DNA of 35,895 nt from an uncultured Oscillospiraceae bacterium (GCA_944386835.1 CALXCQ010000055.1:1-35895), one strand, 5' to 3'. Counted from the stretch's first letter, positions 15,865-25,107 are shown. Numbers and translations are program-made. The notes: generated by a model not told the origin, from the sequence alone.

Positions 15865-16764
15865 ATGAAAAAACAGACCGTATTCAAGGGCGTCGCCACG
15901 GCGCTCATTACGCCTACCACCGAGACGGGAATCGACTTCGCCCGGTTTGGCAGGCTCATTGACTGGCAGATTGCCCAGGGAGTCAATGCCCTGGTAATTT
16001 GCGGGACTACAGGAGAAGGGGCCACCTTGAGCCAGGAGGAATATGAAAAGGCGATCCGTTTCTCTGTGCAGCAGGTTGCCGGTCGGGTGCCGGTCATTGC
16101 CGGGGCCGGCTCCAACAATACCCAAAAGGCCATCGCTATGACAAAGTTTTGCTGTCAGACCGGGGCGGACGCCATTTTGTCCGTAACACCCTACTATAAT
16201 AAGACTACCCAGCGGGGACTGGTGGCCATGTATGAGGCCATTGCCGATGCGTCCAGCAAACCGGTGATTGTCTACAATGTGCCGTCCCGCACAGGGGTCA
16301 ACATTGAACCGGAGACTTACCGGGAACTGGCCCGCCATCCCCGGATTGTGGGCATCAAGGAAGCCAACGGGGACTTGTCCAAGATTCTGCAGACCATGGC
16401 TTTGGTAGAGGACAGCCTGGATTTATATTCCGGCAACGACGATCAGACCTATCCCATTTTGGCTATGGGTGGCAAGGGCGTCATCTCCGTATTGTCCAAT
16501 GTGGCTCCCAGAGCCACCGCCGAGATGTGCAACCGCTTCTTTGAAGGCGACTGGGAGGGCAGCCGGAAATTACAATATGAATTTTTACCGATGATTTCGG
16601 CACTGTTTTCCGAGGTGAATCCCATCCCGGTGAAAGCAGCCATGGCAAAGTTGGGATTTTGTGAAAACCGGGTGCGGCTTCCCCTTGTGACCATGAGCCC
16701 GGACAAAGCCCAGAAACTGTATGATTTAATGGACCAGGCGTCCTATTTACATTGGGAGGACTGA
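15865..16764 (+). CDS. dapA: 4-hydroxy-tetrahydrodipicolinate synthase
   Basis: A 299-residue TIM-barrel aldolase-type enzyme. It condenses pyruvate with aspartate semialdehyde to give 4-hydroxy-tetrahydrodipicolinate, the first committed step to diaminopimelate (DAP) and lysine. Visible active-site residues are the Schiff-base Lys165 in GIKEANGD, Tyr137 in VYNVPSRTG, Thr48-Thr49 in CGTTGEG and Tyr111 in VTPYYNK; Arg142 follows in SRTG. The length is normal. AAGGAGGG precedes the ATG at 15865. It is the first gene after the lysine riboswitch, and its stop is 2 bases before the dapB start. Confidence 0.97.
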   Translation: MKKQTVFKGVATALITPTTETGIDFARFGRLIDWQIAQGVNALVICGTTGEGATLSQEEYEKAIRFSVQQVAGRVPVIAGAGSNNTQKAIAMTKFCCQTGADAILSVTPYYNKTTQRGLVAMYEAIADASSKPVIVYNVPSRTGVNIEPETYRELARHPRIVGIKEANGDLSKILQTMALVEDSLDLYSGNDDQTYPILAMGGKGVISVLSNVAPRATAEMCNRFFEGDWEGSRKLQYEFLPMISALFSEVNPIPVKAAMAKLGFCENRVRLPLVTMSPDKAQKLYDLMDQASYLHWED

Positions 16765-16766
16765 CA

Positions 16767-17507
16767 ATGAAAATTTTACTGCATGGCGCGGCCGGACGGA
16801 TGGGACAGGTGGCCCGGTCCGTTCTGGAACAGGGATATGACGGCGCCCAACTGGTAGCGGCGGTGGATATGAACGCGGCCGAGGGGAGCGGAGTCTACCG
16901 GCAGCTGCGGGAGTATACCGGCGAGGCGGACTGCCTCATTGATTTTTCCCACCACAGCGCCACTGGGGCGGTCTATCAGTATGTGGTGAGCCGGGGACTT
17001 CCCTGTGTCATTGCCACAACGGGCCAAACCCAGGAAGAATTGGAACTTTTGCACCAGGCAGCCAGGACGGTGCCGGTTTTTATCAGCGCCAATATGTCCA
17101 TGGGCATTGCCATGCTGGCCCAGTTTGCCAAGCAGGCGGCGGCCCTTATGCCGGAAGCGGACATTGAAATTGTAGAAGTCCACCACAATCGGAAGGTGGA
17201 TGCCCCCAGCGGCACGGCGCTCCTCCTGGCGGATGCCATCCGGCAGGCCCGGCCGGAGGCGGAGCTGGTCTGTGGCCGGGAAGGTCAGGGCAAACGGCGC
17301 AAAGAGGAGATTGGCATCCACTCTTTGCGGATGGGAAATATCGTGGGGGTTCACGAGGTGCATATCGGCACGGACTCCCAGAGTATTGTTTTGCGCCACG
17401 AGGCCCACGACCGGGCGCTGTTTGCCGAAGGCGCCGTCAAAGCGGCTGCCTTCCTGATGGGAAAGCCTGCGGGCCTTTATACTATGGAAGATCTTTTCAG
17501 AAAGTGA
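16767..17507 (+). CDS. dapB: 4-hydroxy-tetrahydrodipicolinate reductase
   Basis: A 246-residue NAD(P)H-dependent reductase giving tetrahydrodipicolinate. The dinucleotide-binding HGAAGRMG is at residues 6-13. The family signature EVHHNRKVDAPSGT is at 137-150, with the catalytic His139/His140 and Lys143. The ATG at 16767 uses GGAGGA (16755-16760), which lies inside the end of dapA, implying translational coupling. In DapL organisms its product goes directly to LL-DAP by transamination, and dapL lies five genes downstream in this operon. Confidence 0.97.
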   Translation: MKILLHGAAGRMGQVARSVLEQGYDGAQLVAAVDMNAAEGSGVYRQLREYTGEADCLIDFSHHSATGAVYQYVVSRGLPCVIATTGQTQEELELLHQAARTVPVFISANMSMGIAMLAQFAKQAAALMPEADIEIVEVHHNRKVDAPSGTALLLADAIRQARPEAELVCGREGQGKRRKEEIGIHSLRMGNIVGVHEVHIGTDSQSIVLRHEAHDRALFAEGAVKAAAFLMGKPAGLYTMEDLFRK

Positions 17508-17520
17508 GTAATCGGAGGAC

Positions 17521-18837
17521 ATGGGGATCAAAGTAGCAAAATTTGGGGGCAGTTCTCTGGCGGACGCCCAGGCGTTCCGGAAGGTAAAAGACATTGTGGC
17601 CGCGGACCCGGAAAGACGGTATGTAGTGGCATCTGCTCCCGGAAAGCGGTTTGCCGAAGATGAGAAAGTGACGGACATGCTCTATCAGTGTTACGAGCTG
17701 GCCGCTGCCGGGAAAGACCCGATACCGGTCTTTGCGGCTGTAGAAAACCGGTACCGTCAGATCCTCACGGATTTGGCTTTGCCGTGCAGCCTGGAAGAGG
17801 AGTTTCAGACGATCCGAACAGCCATGGCTCAGGCGCCTTGCCGGGATTATCTGGCAAGCCGGGGAGAGTATCTCAACGGCAAAGTTCTGGCGGCCTGTCT
17901 GGGCTACGGATTTGTAGACCCGGCAGAGGGGATCTTTTTCCGGGAGGATGGAAGCCTGGACGAAAAAAAGACCTACAAGACGCTCTCCCGTCTGGTCAAA
18001 GAGCAGGAACGGGCCGTGATTCCGGGGTTCTATGGCACCGGCGCTGACGGAAGGATCAGGACCTTTACCCGGGGCGGCTCCGACGTCACCGGGGCGGTGG
18101 TGGCCAGAGCCATTGGGGCCCAACTGTATGAAAACTGGACAGACGTATCCGGCATGCTCATGGCAGACCCCCGGTATGTGGAGAATCCGGAGACCATTGG
18201 CATGATTACCTATCCGGAATTGCGGGAGCTGACCTATATGGGTGCCACCGTGCTCCATGAGGACGCGGTTTTTCCCGCCCGCAGCGCCAATATCCCCATT
18301 AACATCCGCAACACCAACCGTCCCCAGGACCCGGGAACCCGGATTGTACCCCAGGGAGCGGAGCAGCCGCCGGTCCATGTGATTACCGGCGTGGCCGGAC
18401 GGAAGGGATTTGCCTCTCTGACAGTGGAGAAAGACCGGATGAACGCAGAGCTGGGCTTTGGCCGGCGGGTGTTATCGGCACTGGAAGAGCGGAAAATTTC
18501 TTTTGAACATTTACCCACCGGAATCGACACCTTGTCCGTATTCGTCTTGCAGGCGGACATTGCCCCCTGGAAGCCGGAGCTGATTTCGGAAATTATGCAC
18601 GCAACCCAGGCCGACAGCATCACCATTGAAGAGGGGATTGCTTTGATTGCTGTGGTAGGCCGGGGCATGGTGGGCACGGTAGGGGTAGCCTCCCGCCTTC
18701 TGACGGCAGTGGAGTCCAAAGGCATCCATGTAAAGATGATAGACCAGGGCTCCAGTGGGCTGAATATTATCATCGGTGTGTGTGAAAAGGACTATGAAAA
18801 AGCGATTCACGCCATCTACCAGGAATTTGTAAAGTGA
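17521..18837 (+). CDS. lysC: Aspartate kinase
   Basis: A 438-residue monofunctional aspartokinase, phosphorylating aspartate to 4-aspartyl phosphate, the entry step. The amino acid kinase domain starts with VAKFGGSS (5-12) and contains FTRGGSDVTGA near residue 183 and NWTDVSGMLMADPR near 205. Two ACT domains occupy about 300-438 and end in GSSGLNIIIGV, so the enzyme is probably also feedback-inhibited. The start is odd: GGAGG (17514-17518) leaves only 2 bases before the ATG at 17521, but no better start is in frame and the protein begins right at the kinase motif. It could equally be named dapG or thrA-type by isozyme; the lysine operon context favours the lysine-controlled form. Confidence 0.94.
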   Translation: MGIKVAKFGGSSLADAQAFRKVKDIVAADPERRYVVASAPGKRFAEDEKVTDMLYQCYELAAAGKDPIPVFAAVENRYRQILTDLALPCSLEEEFQTIRTAMAQAPCRDYLASRGEYLNGKVLAACLGYGFVDPAEGIFFREDGSLDEKKTYKTLSRLVKEQERAVIPGFYGTGADGRIRTFTRGGSDVTGAVVARAIGAQLYENWTDVSGMLMADPRYVENPETIGMITYPELRELTYMGATVLHEDAVFPARSANIPINIRNTNRPQDPGTRIVPQGAEQPPVHVITGVAGRKGFASLTVEKDRMNAELGFGRRVLSALEERKISFEHLPTGIDTLSVFVLQADIAPWKPELISEIMHATQADSITIEEGIALIAVVGRGMVGTVGVASRLLTAVESKGIHVKMIDQGSSGLNIIIGVCEKDYEKAIHAIYQEFVK

Positions 18838-18846
18838 GGATGGACT

Positions 18847-20142
18847 ATGATTTGTGACAATCTGGCGGTCAATCAGAAAGGCCACCTGACGTTTTGCGGA
18901 CATGATACGTTGGCGTTGGCAAAGCAGTACGGAACTCCGCTGTATGTGATGGATGAAGACCGGATACGGGAAAACTGCCGGCGGTATGTGCAGGCTATGA
19001 AAGAGCACTTTGGACCGGAGGCTCTGCCTCTGTATGCCAGTAAAGCGGCCAGCTTCAAACGGATCTACCAAATTGTGAAAGAAGAGGGGCTGGGCGTGGA
19101 CGTGGTATCTCCCGGGGAAATCTATACGGCAGCATTGGCCGGGTTCCCCCTGGAAAAGGCCTACTTCCATTCCAATAATAAGACCGACGAAGACATCGCT
19201 TTCGCCATGGATCACAAAGTAGGCTATTTCGTGGTGGACTGCCAGGAAGAGCTGGACGCCATTGAAAAGGAGGCCGCCAGCCGGGGGCTGCGGCAGAAAG
19301 TGCTCCTGCGGCTGACGCCGGGGATTGACCCCCACACCTATGAGGCGGTCAACACGGGAATGGTGGACTCCAAATTCGGCTCCGCCATTGAGACGGGGCA
19401 GGCGGCCCAGATTACCCAGCACTGCCTGGGGCTGCCCCATGTGGAGCTGATGGGTTTCCACTGTCACATCGGGTCTCAGGTCTTTGATGCGGATACCTTT
19501 GTGCGCAGTTCGGAGATTATGCTGACCTTTATTGCCCAGATTCAGGTGCGCTTCGGCTATCTGGCAAGAGAACTGAACCTGGGCGGCGGATTCGGTGTCC
19601 GGTATACCCAGGAAGATCCCTTCCTGGACGTGGACCAGGAAATTGCCAGGCTGGCCCGGGCCATGGAGGAAAAGGCGAACCAGATGGGGATCCCCATGCC
19701 CCAGGTACGGATGGAGCCGGGCAGAAGCATTGTGGCCGATGCCGGACTGACTTTGTATACCGCCGGCTCCGTGAAAAAAATCCCCGGCTATAAAAATTAT
19801 GTCTCCATTGACGGGGGCATGACCGACAATCCCAGATTTGCCCTCTACGGCTCGGCCTATACGGTCTACAACGCGGGGAAAATGAACGATCCCGTCGCAC
19901 TGACGGCAGACGTGGTGGGCCGGTGCTGCGAGAGTGGCGATATCATTCAGAAAAACGTGTCTCTGCCGGCGACGGTCCGGGGCGATATTGTGGCGGTTTT
20001 GACCACCGGTGCATACAATTATTCTATGGCGTCCAATTATAACCGGCTGTGCCGGCCGGCGCTGGTCATGGTGACGAAAGACCGGAGCTATGTGGCGGTA
20101 GAGCGGGAATCTTTGGCCTATTTGACGCAAAATGACGTCTAG
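18847..20142 (+). CDS. lysA: Diaminopimelate decarboxylase
   Basis: A 431-residue fold-III PLP enzyme converting meso-DAP to L-lysine, the last step. The PLP lysine is Lys66 in YASKA. GFHCHIGSQ (about 206-214), LGGGFG (about 241) and MEPGRSIV (about 287) line the cofactor site. The CCESGD segment near residue 356 supplies the substrate-side cysteine donated to the partner subunit, and AYNYSMASNYN completes the site. The length is normal. It starts 9 bases after lysC with GAGGA overlapping that stop region. Its place between lysC and asd is not in pathway order. Confidence 0.96.
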   Translation: MICDNLAVNQKGHLTFCGHDTLALAKQYGTPLYVMDEDRIRENCRRYVQAMKEHFGPEALPLYASKAASFKRIYQIVKEEGLGVDVVSPGEIYTAALAGFPLEKAYFHSNNKTDEDIAFAMDHKVGYFVVDCQEELDAIEKEAASRGLRQKVLLRLTPGIDPHTYEAVNTGMVDSKFGSAIETGQAAQITQHCLGLPHVELMGFHCHIGSQVFDADTFVRSSEIMLTFIAQIQVRFGYLARELNLGGGFGVRYTQEDPFLDVDQEIARLARAMEEKANQMGIPMPQVRMEPGRSIVADAGLTLYTAGSVKKIPGYKNYVSIDGGMTDNPRFALYGSAYTVYNAGKMNDPVALTADVVGRCCESGDIIQKNVSLPATVRGDIVAVLTTGAYNYSMASNYNRLCRPALVMVTKDRSYVAVERESLAYLTQNDV

Positions 20143-20158
20143 GAAAGAGGGCAGATTG

Positions 20159-21241
20159 ATGGAAACGAAACTCAGAGCCGGGATTATCGGCGCAACCGGC
20201 ATGGTGGGCCAGCGGTTTTTAACCCTTTTGGCTGACCACCCCTATTTTCAGGTGACCGCCCTGATGGCCTCAGGCCGCTCGGCAGGCAAACCTTACCGTC
20301 AGGCTGTGGAGGGACGGTGGAAGCTGGACACCCCCATGCCGGAGGCCTATGGGGACTTGATAGTGCTGGATGCACAGGATGTGGAGAACAACAAAGGGTT
20401 GGTCGATGTGGTTTTCTGCGCCGTCAATATGAACAAGGCGGACATTGTGGCCCTGGAAGAGGCCTATGCCAAGGCGGAGATTCCGGTGATCTCCAACAAC
20501 TCCGCCAACCGGAAGACCCCGGATGTCCCCATGGTGATTCCGGAGATCAACGCCGACCATCTGGCGGTCATTGCCGCGCAGCGGAAGCGGTTGGGCACCC
20601 GGCGGGGCTTTATTGCGGTCAAACCCAATTGCTCCATTCAGGCCTATGTGCCTATGCTGACGCCCCTTTTGCCTTATGAACCCACCCAGGTGGTGGTGAC
20701 CACCTATCAGGCCATCTCGGGAGCGGGAAAGACCTTCCGGGAATGGGGAGAGATGCTGGGGAATATTATCCCCTATATTGCCGGAGAGGAGGAAAAAAGC
20801 GAGCAGGAGCCCCTGCGGATCTGGGGCAGTGTGGAGAACGGGCACATTGTGCCGGTTACGTCGCCGGTGATCACGACCCAGTGCCTGCGGGTACCGGTGA
20901 CAGACGGACATATGGCGGCTGTGTTTGTCAAGTTTGCCCAAAAGCCCACCAAAGAGCAGATTCTCACCGCCTGGCGGGAGTTCCAGGGCCCACCCCAGAA
21001 GCTGGGCCTGCCCAGCGCGCCCAAGCAGTTTGTCACCTATCTGGAAGAGCCGGACCGGCCTCAGGTGTTGTTGGACCGGGATATCTACGGGGGCATGGGC
21101 GTGACGGCCGGACGGCTCCGGGAAGACACCCTTTATGACTATAAGTTTATCGGCCTGGCCCACAATACTCTCAGAGGCGCGGCAGGCGGCGGCGTGCTCA
21201 TTGCCGAGCTGCTCTACCGGATGGGCTATCTGGACCTTTAA
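20159..21241 (+). CDS. asd: Aspartate-semialdehyde dehydrogenase (archaeal/fungal-type branch)
   Basis: A 360-residue NADP-dependent enzyme reducing aspartyl phosphate to aspartate semialdehyde. The nucleotide-binding GATGMVGQRF is at 11-20, the catalytic Cys158 lies in VKPNCSIQ, and a likely acid/base histidine lies in TDGHMAAVFVKF. Overall it looks like the branch first known from archaea and fungi, instead of the Bacillus type, as is common in Clostridia. AGGAAAGAGG (20141-20150) supports the ATG at 20159; the frame is open 9 codons upstream but that part overlaps lysA. Confidence 0.95.
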   Translation: METKLRAGIIGATGMVGQRFLTLLADHPYFQVTALMASGRSAGKPYRQAVEGRWKLDTPMPEAYGDLIVLDAQDVENNKGLVDVVFCAVNMNKADIVALEEAYAKAEIPVISNNSANRKTPDVPMVIPEINADHLAVIAAQRKRLGTRRGFIAVKPNCSIQAYVPMLTPLLPYEPTQVVVTTYQAISGAGKTFREWGEMLGNIIPYIAGEEEKSEQEPLRIWGSVENGHIVPVTSPVITTQCLRVPVTDGHMAAVFVKFAQKPTKEQILTAWREFQGPPQKLGLPSAPKQFVTYLEEPDRPQVLLDRDIYGGMGVTAGRLREDTLYDYKFIGLAHNTLRGAAGGGVLIAELLYRMGYLDL

Positions 21242-21256
21242 AGCAGGAGGAAGTCT

Positions 21257-22114
21257 ATGAAAATTCCGTTTACAAAAATGCATGGCATCGGAAACGACTA
21301 TATCTACCTGAACTGTATGGATGGGGAGCGAAACGACTTCGGCGCCCTTTCTGCGGCCATGTCCCCCCGCCATTTTTCCGTAGGAGCCGATGGCCTGGTG
21401 GCCATTTGCCCCTCTCAGGTGGCCGATGCCAAAATGCGGATGTTTAACCTGGACGGCAGCGAAGGAAAAATGTGCGGAAACGCCATCCGCTGTGTGGGAA
21501 AGTACCTGTATGACAACGGCCTGACGGAAAAAACAGAGCTGGCCATTGAAACCCTCAGTGGGATCAAGTATCTGAAACTCCATGTGGAAAAGGGAACCGT
21601 GAAGACGGTGACGGTGGATATGGGGGTGGCTGAGCTGCGTCCCAGCCAGATTCCTGTGGCCGCAGAGGGAGACCGGTTTGTAGACCGCCAGTGCCAAATT
21701 GCAGGCGGAGACTATCGCCTTACCTGCGTTTCCATGGGCAACCCCCACGCGGTAGTCTTTGTGGACGATCCCGATGGGCTGGATTTGGAGACCCTTGGCC
21801 CGAAGTTTGAGTGGGACCCTCTGTTCCCCGATCGGGTGAACACGGAGTTTGTGAAAATCCTGGACGAAACCACCATCCAGATGCGGGTCTGGGAGCGGGG
21901 CAGCGGCGAGACTTACGCCTGCGGCACCGGCGCCTGCGCCAGTACGGTGGCTGCCATCCTCAACGGCCATTGTCCCTTTGACCGGGAAGTGACGGTGAAA
22001 CTCAAAGGCGGCGACTTGACCATTACGGTGACAAAGGACTATCATGTCTTTATGACAGGCAGCGCAACCAAGGTCTACGAAGGAGTGTATGAGTATGAAA
22101 ATTCAGCTCAATGA
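21257..22114 (+). CDS. dapF: Diaminopimelate epimerase
   Basis: A 285-residue cofactor-independent racemase interconverting LL- and meso-DAP. The two catalytic cysteines are visible: Cys73 in KMCGNAIRC and Cys222 in YACGTGACAST. The opening MHGIGNDY is also typical. AGGAGGAAG lies before the ATG. Its last 20 bases overlap the start of dapL, so the two are translationally coupled, which suits consecutive steps (DapL makes LL-DAP, DapF makes meso-DAP for the wall and lysine). Confidence 0.97.
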   Translation: MKIPFTKMHGIGNDYIYLNCMDGERNDFGALSAAMSPRHFSVGADGLVAICPSQVADAKMRMFNLDGSEGKMCGNAIRCVGKYLYDNGLTEKTELAIETLSGIKYLKLHVEKGTVKTVTVDMGVAELRPSQIPVAAEGDRFVDRQCQIAGGDYRLTCVSMGNPHAVVFVDDPDGLDLETLGPKFEWDPLFPDRVNTEFVKILDETTIQMRVWERGSGETYACGTGACASTVAAILNGHCPFDREVTVKLKGGDLTITVTKDYHVFMTGSATKVYEGVYEYENSAQ

Positions 22115-23276
22115 AAACTATAAGCAGTTACAGGAAAGCTACTTGTTTGCCGGCATTGCCAAGAAGGTGAGCGCCTATTCCCAGGCCCATCCGGACAAAA
22201 AAATCATCCGGTTGGGGATTGGCGATGTGACGCTGCCTTTGACGCCTACCGTGATCCAGGCTTTGCAGAAGGCTGTGGGAGAAATGGCGGTGCAGGAGAC
22301 CTTCCGGGGCTATCCGCCGGAGGCCGGCTTTGACTTTGCCCGCCAGGCAGTTGTGGATTACTATGGCCGCAGAGGGACCAAGCTGGATTTGTGTGAGGTA
22401 TTTGTCTCCGACGGGGCCAAGTCCGACTGCGCCAATTTGACGGAGCTGTTTGGTGACAATCCGGTCCTGATTCCCGATCCGGTATATCCCGTCTATTTGG
22501 ACAGCAACCTGATGTGCGGCCGGAAGGTGACCTTCCTGCAGGCGACCCAGGAAAATGGCTTTTTGCCCATGCCGGAAGGTCTGACCGGGGAGGGGTATCT
22601 TATTTACCTGTGCTCTCCCAATAATCCCACCGGCGCGGTCTACAACAAAGAGCAGCTGACCCAGTGGGTGGACTTTGCCCGCCGGTCCGGTTCTCTGATT
22701 CTCTTTGATGCGGCCTATGAGGCCTTTATCCATGGAGACTATCCCCACAGTATCTACGAAATTGAAGGAGCCCGGGAGTGCGCCATTGAGATTTGCAGCC
22801 TTTCCAAAACTGCCGGATTTACGGGAACCCGCTGTTCCTGGACGGTGGTGCCGGTAGAACTGACAGCCGGCGGCATGTCTCTGCGGGACATGTGGGAACG
22901 GCGGCAGGCTACCAAATTTAACGGCGTGCCCTATATTGTCCAGCGGGCGGCCCAGGCGGCTTTGAGTCCTCAGGGCATCCGGGAGTGCCAGGGCCTGGTG
23001 GACTACTATATGGAAAATGCCAGAAGTATTTCTGCACTTCTGGATAAGAAAGGCATTTTCTACACCGGCGGACAGTCCTCTCCCTATATCTGGATGCGCT
23101 GTACCGGCAATATGGATGCCTGGACGTTCTTTGACTATCTTCTGGAAAATGTCCAGGTGGTGGGAACCCCTGGCTCCGGCTTCGGCGCCTGCGGCGAAGG
23201 GTTTTTCCGACTCACCTCTTTCGGCTCTCATGAGGCCACCAAAGAGGCCATTGCCCGGCTGGATTCCCTTTTATAA
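22095..23276 (+). CDS. dapL: LL-diaminopimelate aminotransferase
   Basis: A 393-residue fold-I PLP aminotransferase converting tetrahydrodipicolinate plus glutamate directly to LL-DAP. This bypasses the succinyl or acetyl branches (no dapD, dapE or patA is present here). The PLP lysine is Lys238 in SLSKTAGFTGTR. YLCSPNNPTG (171-180) and the DapL-like GIGDVTLPL (41-49) are visible. An ATG at 22089 is also in frame, but GGAG (22082-22085) is then only 3 bases away; ATG 22095 gives 9 bases and is preferred. It is the last gene of the lysine operon, just before the terminator. Confidence 0.95.
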   Translation: MKIQLNENYKQLQESYLFAGIAKKVSAYSQAHPDKKIIRLGIGDVTLPLTPTVIQALQKAVGEMAVQETFRGYPPEAGFDFARQAVVDYYGRRGTKLDLCEVFVSDGAKSDCANLTELFGDNPVLIPDPVYPVYLDSNLMCGRKVTFLQATQENGFLPMPEGLTGEGYLIYLCSPNNPTGAVYNKEQLTQWVDFARRSGSLILFDAAYEAFIHGDYPHSIYEIEGARECAIEICSLSKTAGFTGTRCSWTVVPVELTAGGMSLRDMWERRQATKFNGVPYIVQRAAQAALSPQGIRECQGLVDYYMENARSISALLDKKGIFYTGGQSSPYIWMRCTGNMDAWTFFDYLLENVQVVGTPGSGFGACGEGFFRLTSFGSHEATKEAIARLDSLL

Positions 23277-23282
23277 GATGCC

Positions 23283-23326
23283 AAAGGCCCGGCTTTTCCC
23301 TGCGGAAAAGCCGGGCCTTTCTTCGT
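23283..23326 (+). terminator. Terminator of the lysine operon
   Basis: A 17-bp perfect stem pairs 23283-23299 with 23304-23320 around CTGC, then TTTCTTCG. It starts 7 bases after the dapL stop. Confidence 0.92.
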
Positions 23327-23337
23327 TTGATTTGTGC

Positions 23338-23371
23338 CAAAAGTCCAACTCCTATGAGAATTGGACTTTTG
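23338..23371. repeat. 11-bp inverted repeat after the lysine terminator
   Basis: CAAAAGTCCAA (23338-23348) pairs with TTGGACTTTTG (23361-23371) across a 12-base loop. Neither strand shows a T tract directly after it, so it is not a standard terminator. The rest of the gap to 23613 holds no gene or further clear structure. Confidence 0.5.
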
Positions 23372-23613
23372 CAGGAAGGTTGTGTTGTTCCTTTCAAAGG
23401 CAGGATAGAATAGCTTCCGGGGCTGTGGGAAACCGGAATCCATGCTTACTGCCGTTGGAACGGATATGCCTTTACCAGGCGGGCAGATGCCCTTTTCCGG
23501 AAAGCAGATGCCGCCTTACCAAAATCGCGTGTACGGATATTGCAGACAGAACCGGCAAAGCAGATTCCCGGGGGCAAACCATAACGAGGGAATTTGAACG
23601 GAAAAAGTTTTGC

Positions 23614-25056
23614 TTATTCTTTGGATCCTTCTGTGCCGGAAGCGGGTTTTTTCGGCCGCCGTCTGGGGCGATGGTGGCGATGGGCCTTGCCATCACCGCT
23701 GCCGGGAGCGGCACCGCCGTTACCCGCGGAGGGACTGGAAGTCCCGTGGGATTCCGGTCGGGCGGCCTTATGACCTGAAACGTGGGCGGATGGCTTTTTC
23801 TCTGCTTCGGTCGCCCCTTCCGGTTTATTGCTCCGGGCAGAAGAGCCTCTTCTCCGGCTCCGTCTGGAGCGGCGAGCTGCCGTTTCCTTCTTTTCTCCGG
23901 CTTCATTTTCTGCCTGGGAGATAGGTTCTTCTTCTACAATCAAATTGACGGTTTCTTCCTGAGAGAACACGAAGAAATCCGCTTTTTGCGGGTCTTTTTC
24001 CAGGAATTTAGGCTCCGGGAGACTTTGTTCTGATTTGGGCTTGGAAGAAATGGGGGCAAGATCTTTCGGAATGGGCGGCGAATTTTTTTTGGCCTTGCCA
24101 TTGCGCAAAATGCAAATGTCACAATTTCGATAGCAGCCAATGGTATCCGGTTGATCTTCCATACGGACCTTTACACTCTGGCGCAGAAGGTTGACTTCCG
24201 TAACAGTACCCCTGCCGTCCGGAGTATCTACAAAAGATTCCGGCTTGGGGCTGGTTTTCAAAAGGTCTTCATAGGCTTCCTGCTCATATTTCAGGCAGCA
24301 CATGAGCCGTCCGCAGGTACCGGATATTTTGGTGGGATTCAGGCTGAGATTTTGGGTCTTGGCCATCTTAATGGAGACCGGCTGGAAATCATCCAAAAAT
24401 TCTCCGCAGCAAAAAGGTCTTCCGCAAATACCCAGGCCGCCTACCATTTTTGCCTTGTCCCGTACACCGATTTGCCGTAATTCAATGCGGGTGCGGAAAA
24501 CGGAAGCCAGATCCTTGACCAGTTCCCGGAAATCCACCCGGCCGTCGGCCGTAAAGAAGAAGAGAATTTTACTGCCGTCAAAAGCATATTCCGCCGAAAC
24601 CAGCTGCATGTCCAGATGGTGATCCAGAATCTTTTGCTGGCAGACCTGGAAGGCGTGAGACTCTTTTTCCCGATTCTCCGCGGCTGTTTTTTCATCTTGT
24701 TCCGTGGCAATCCGAAGAACTTTCCGCAAGGGCGCTACAATATCGCCCAGGCGCACACTGTGATTGCCGGCGGCACAGAAGCCAAACTCAATGCCCCGAG
24801 CCGTGTCAATAATGACATGATCGCCGGCCGAAAGCGAAAGCTCACCGGGGTCAAAAAAGTAGACTTTGCTGCTGTTGCGGAAGTGAATGTCTGCTACCCA
24901 AACCGGGGTGTTGGGATCCGTTCCCCAGATATCCGAATCGAAAGCCTCTGATGGGGCATCCTGAGGGAAGGCGTCTGAGAGAATCTCCTGGTCCATCGTT
25001 TCCAGCAAGACAGCTTCTTCCGGCTGGGGGACCGCATTTTTTGTGGTTTCTTCCAT
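23614..25056 (-). CDS. ricT: PSP1-domain protein RicT (YaaT)
   Basis: A 480-residue cytosolic protein. After an acidic N-terminus (about 1-50) comes the PSP1/RicT core (about 50-330) with the two cysteine clusters typical of the family: CGRPFCC (211-217) and CGRLMCC (248-254). RicT in Bacillus is part of the Y-complex (RicA, RicF, RicT) that binds iron-sulfur clusters and helps RNase Y mature RNAs, with effects on sporulation and competence. The last 150 residues are an added low-complexity tail, acidic then strongly basic (RRSRRSRRRG, HRHHRPRRRPKK). Such a tail could bind RNA. It lies 51 bases after holB, the usual neighbour in Firmicutes. GGAG sits 5 bases before the start. Confidence 0.93.
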   Translation of the reverse strand: MEETTKNAVPQPEEAVLLETMDQEILSDAFPQDAPSEAFDSDIWGTDPNTPVWVADIHFRNSSKVYFFDPGELSLSAGDHVIIDTARGIEFGFCAAGNHSVRLGDIVAPLRKVLRIATEQDEKTAAENREKESHAFQVCQQKILDHHLDMQLVSAEYAFDGSKILFFFTADGRVDFRELVKDLASVFRTRIELRQIGVRDKAKMVGGLGICGRPFCCGEFLDDFQPVSIKMAKTQNLSLNPTKISGTCGRLMCCLKYEQEAYEDLLKTSPKPESFVDTPDGRGTVTEVNLLRQSVKVRMEDQPDTIGCYRNCDICILRNGKAKKNSPPIPKDLAPISSKPKSEQSLPEPKFLEKDPQKADFFVFSQEETVNLIVEEEPISQAENEAGEKKETAARRSRRSRRRGSSARSNKPEGATEAEKKPSAHVSGHKAARPESHGTSSPSAGNGGAAPGSGDGKAHRHHRPRRRPKKPASGTEGSKE

Positions 25057-25107
25057 AGTAACTCCAATCTGCGCAACGGTCCAATATGGGAGCGGTTGCG
25101 CGGCAAC

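Noticed and set aside
18511-20202. 563-codon minus-strand frame opposite lysC-lysA, and a 591-codon one at 20270-22045
   Set aside because: Mirror frames of well-identified enzymes, with His/Gln/Gly-rich translations typical of antisense shadows.
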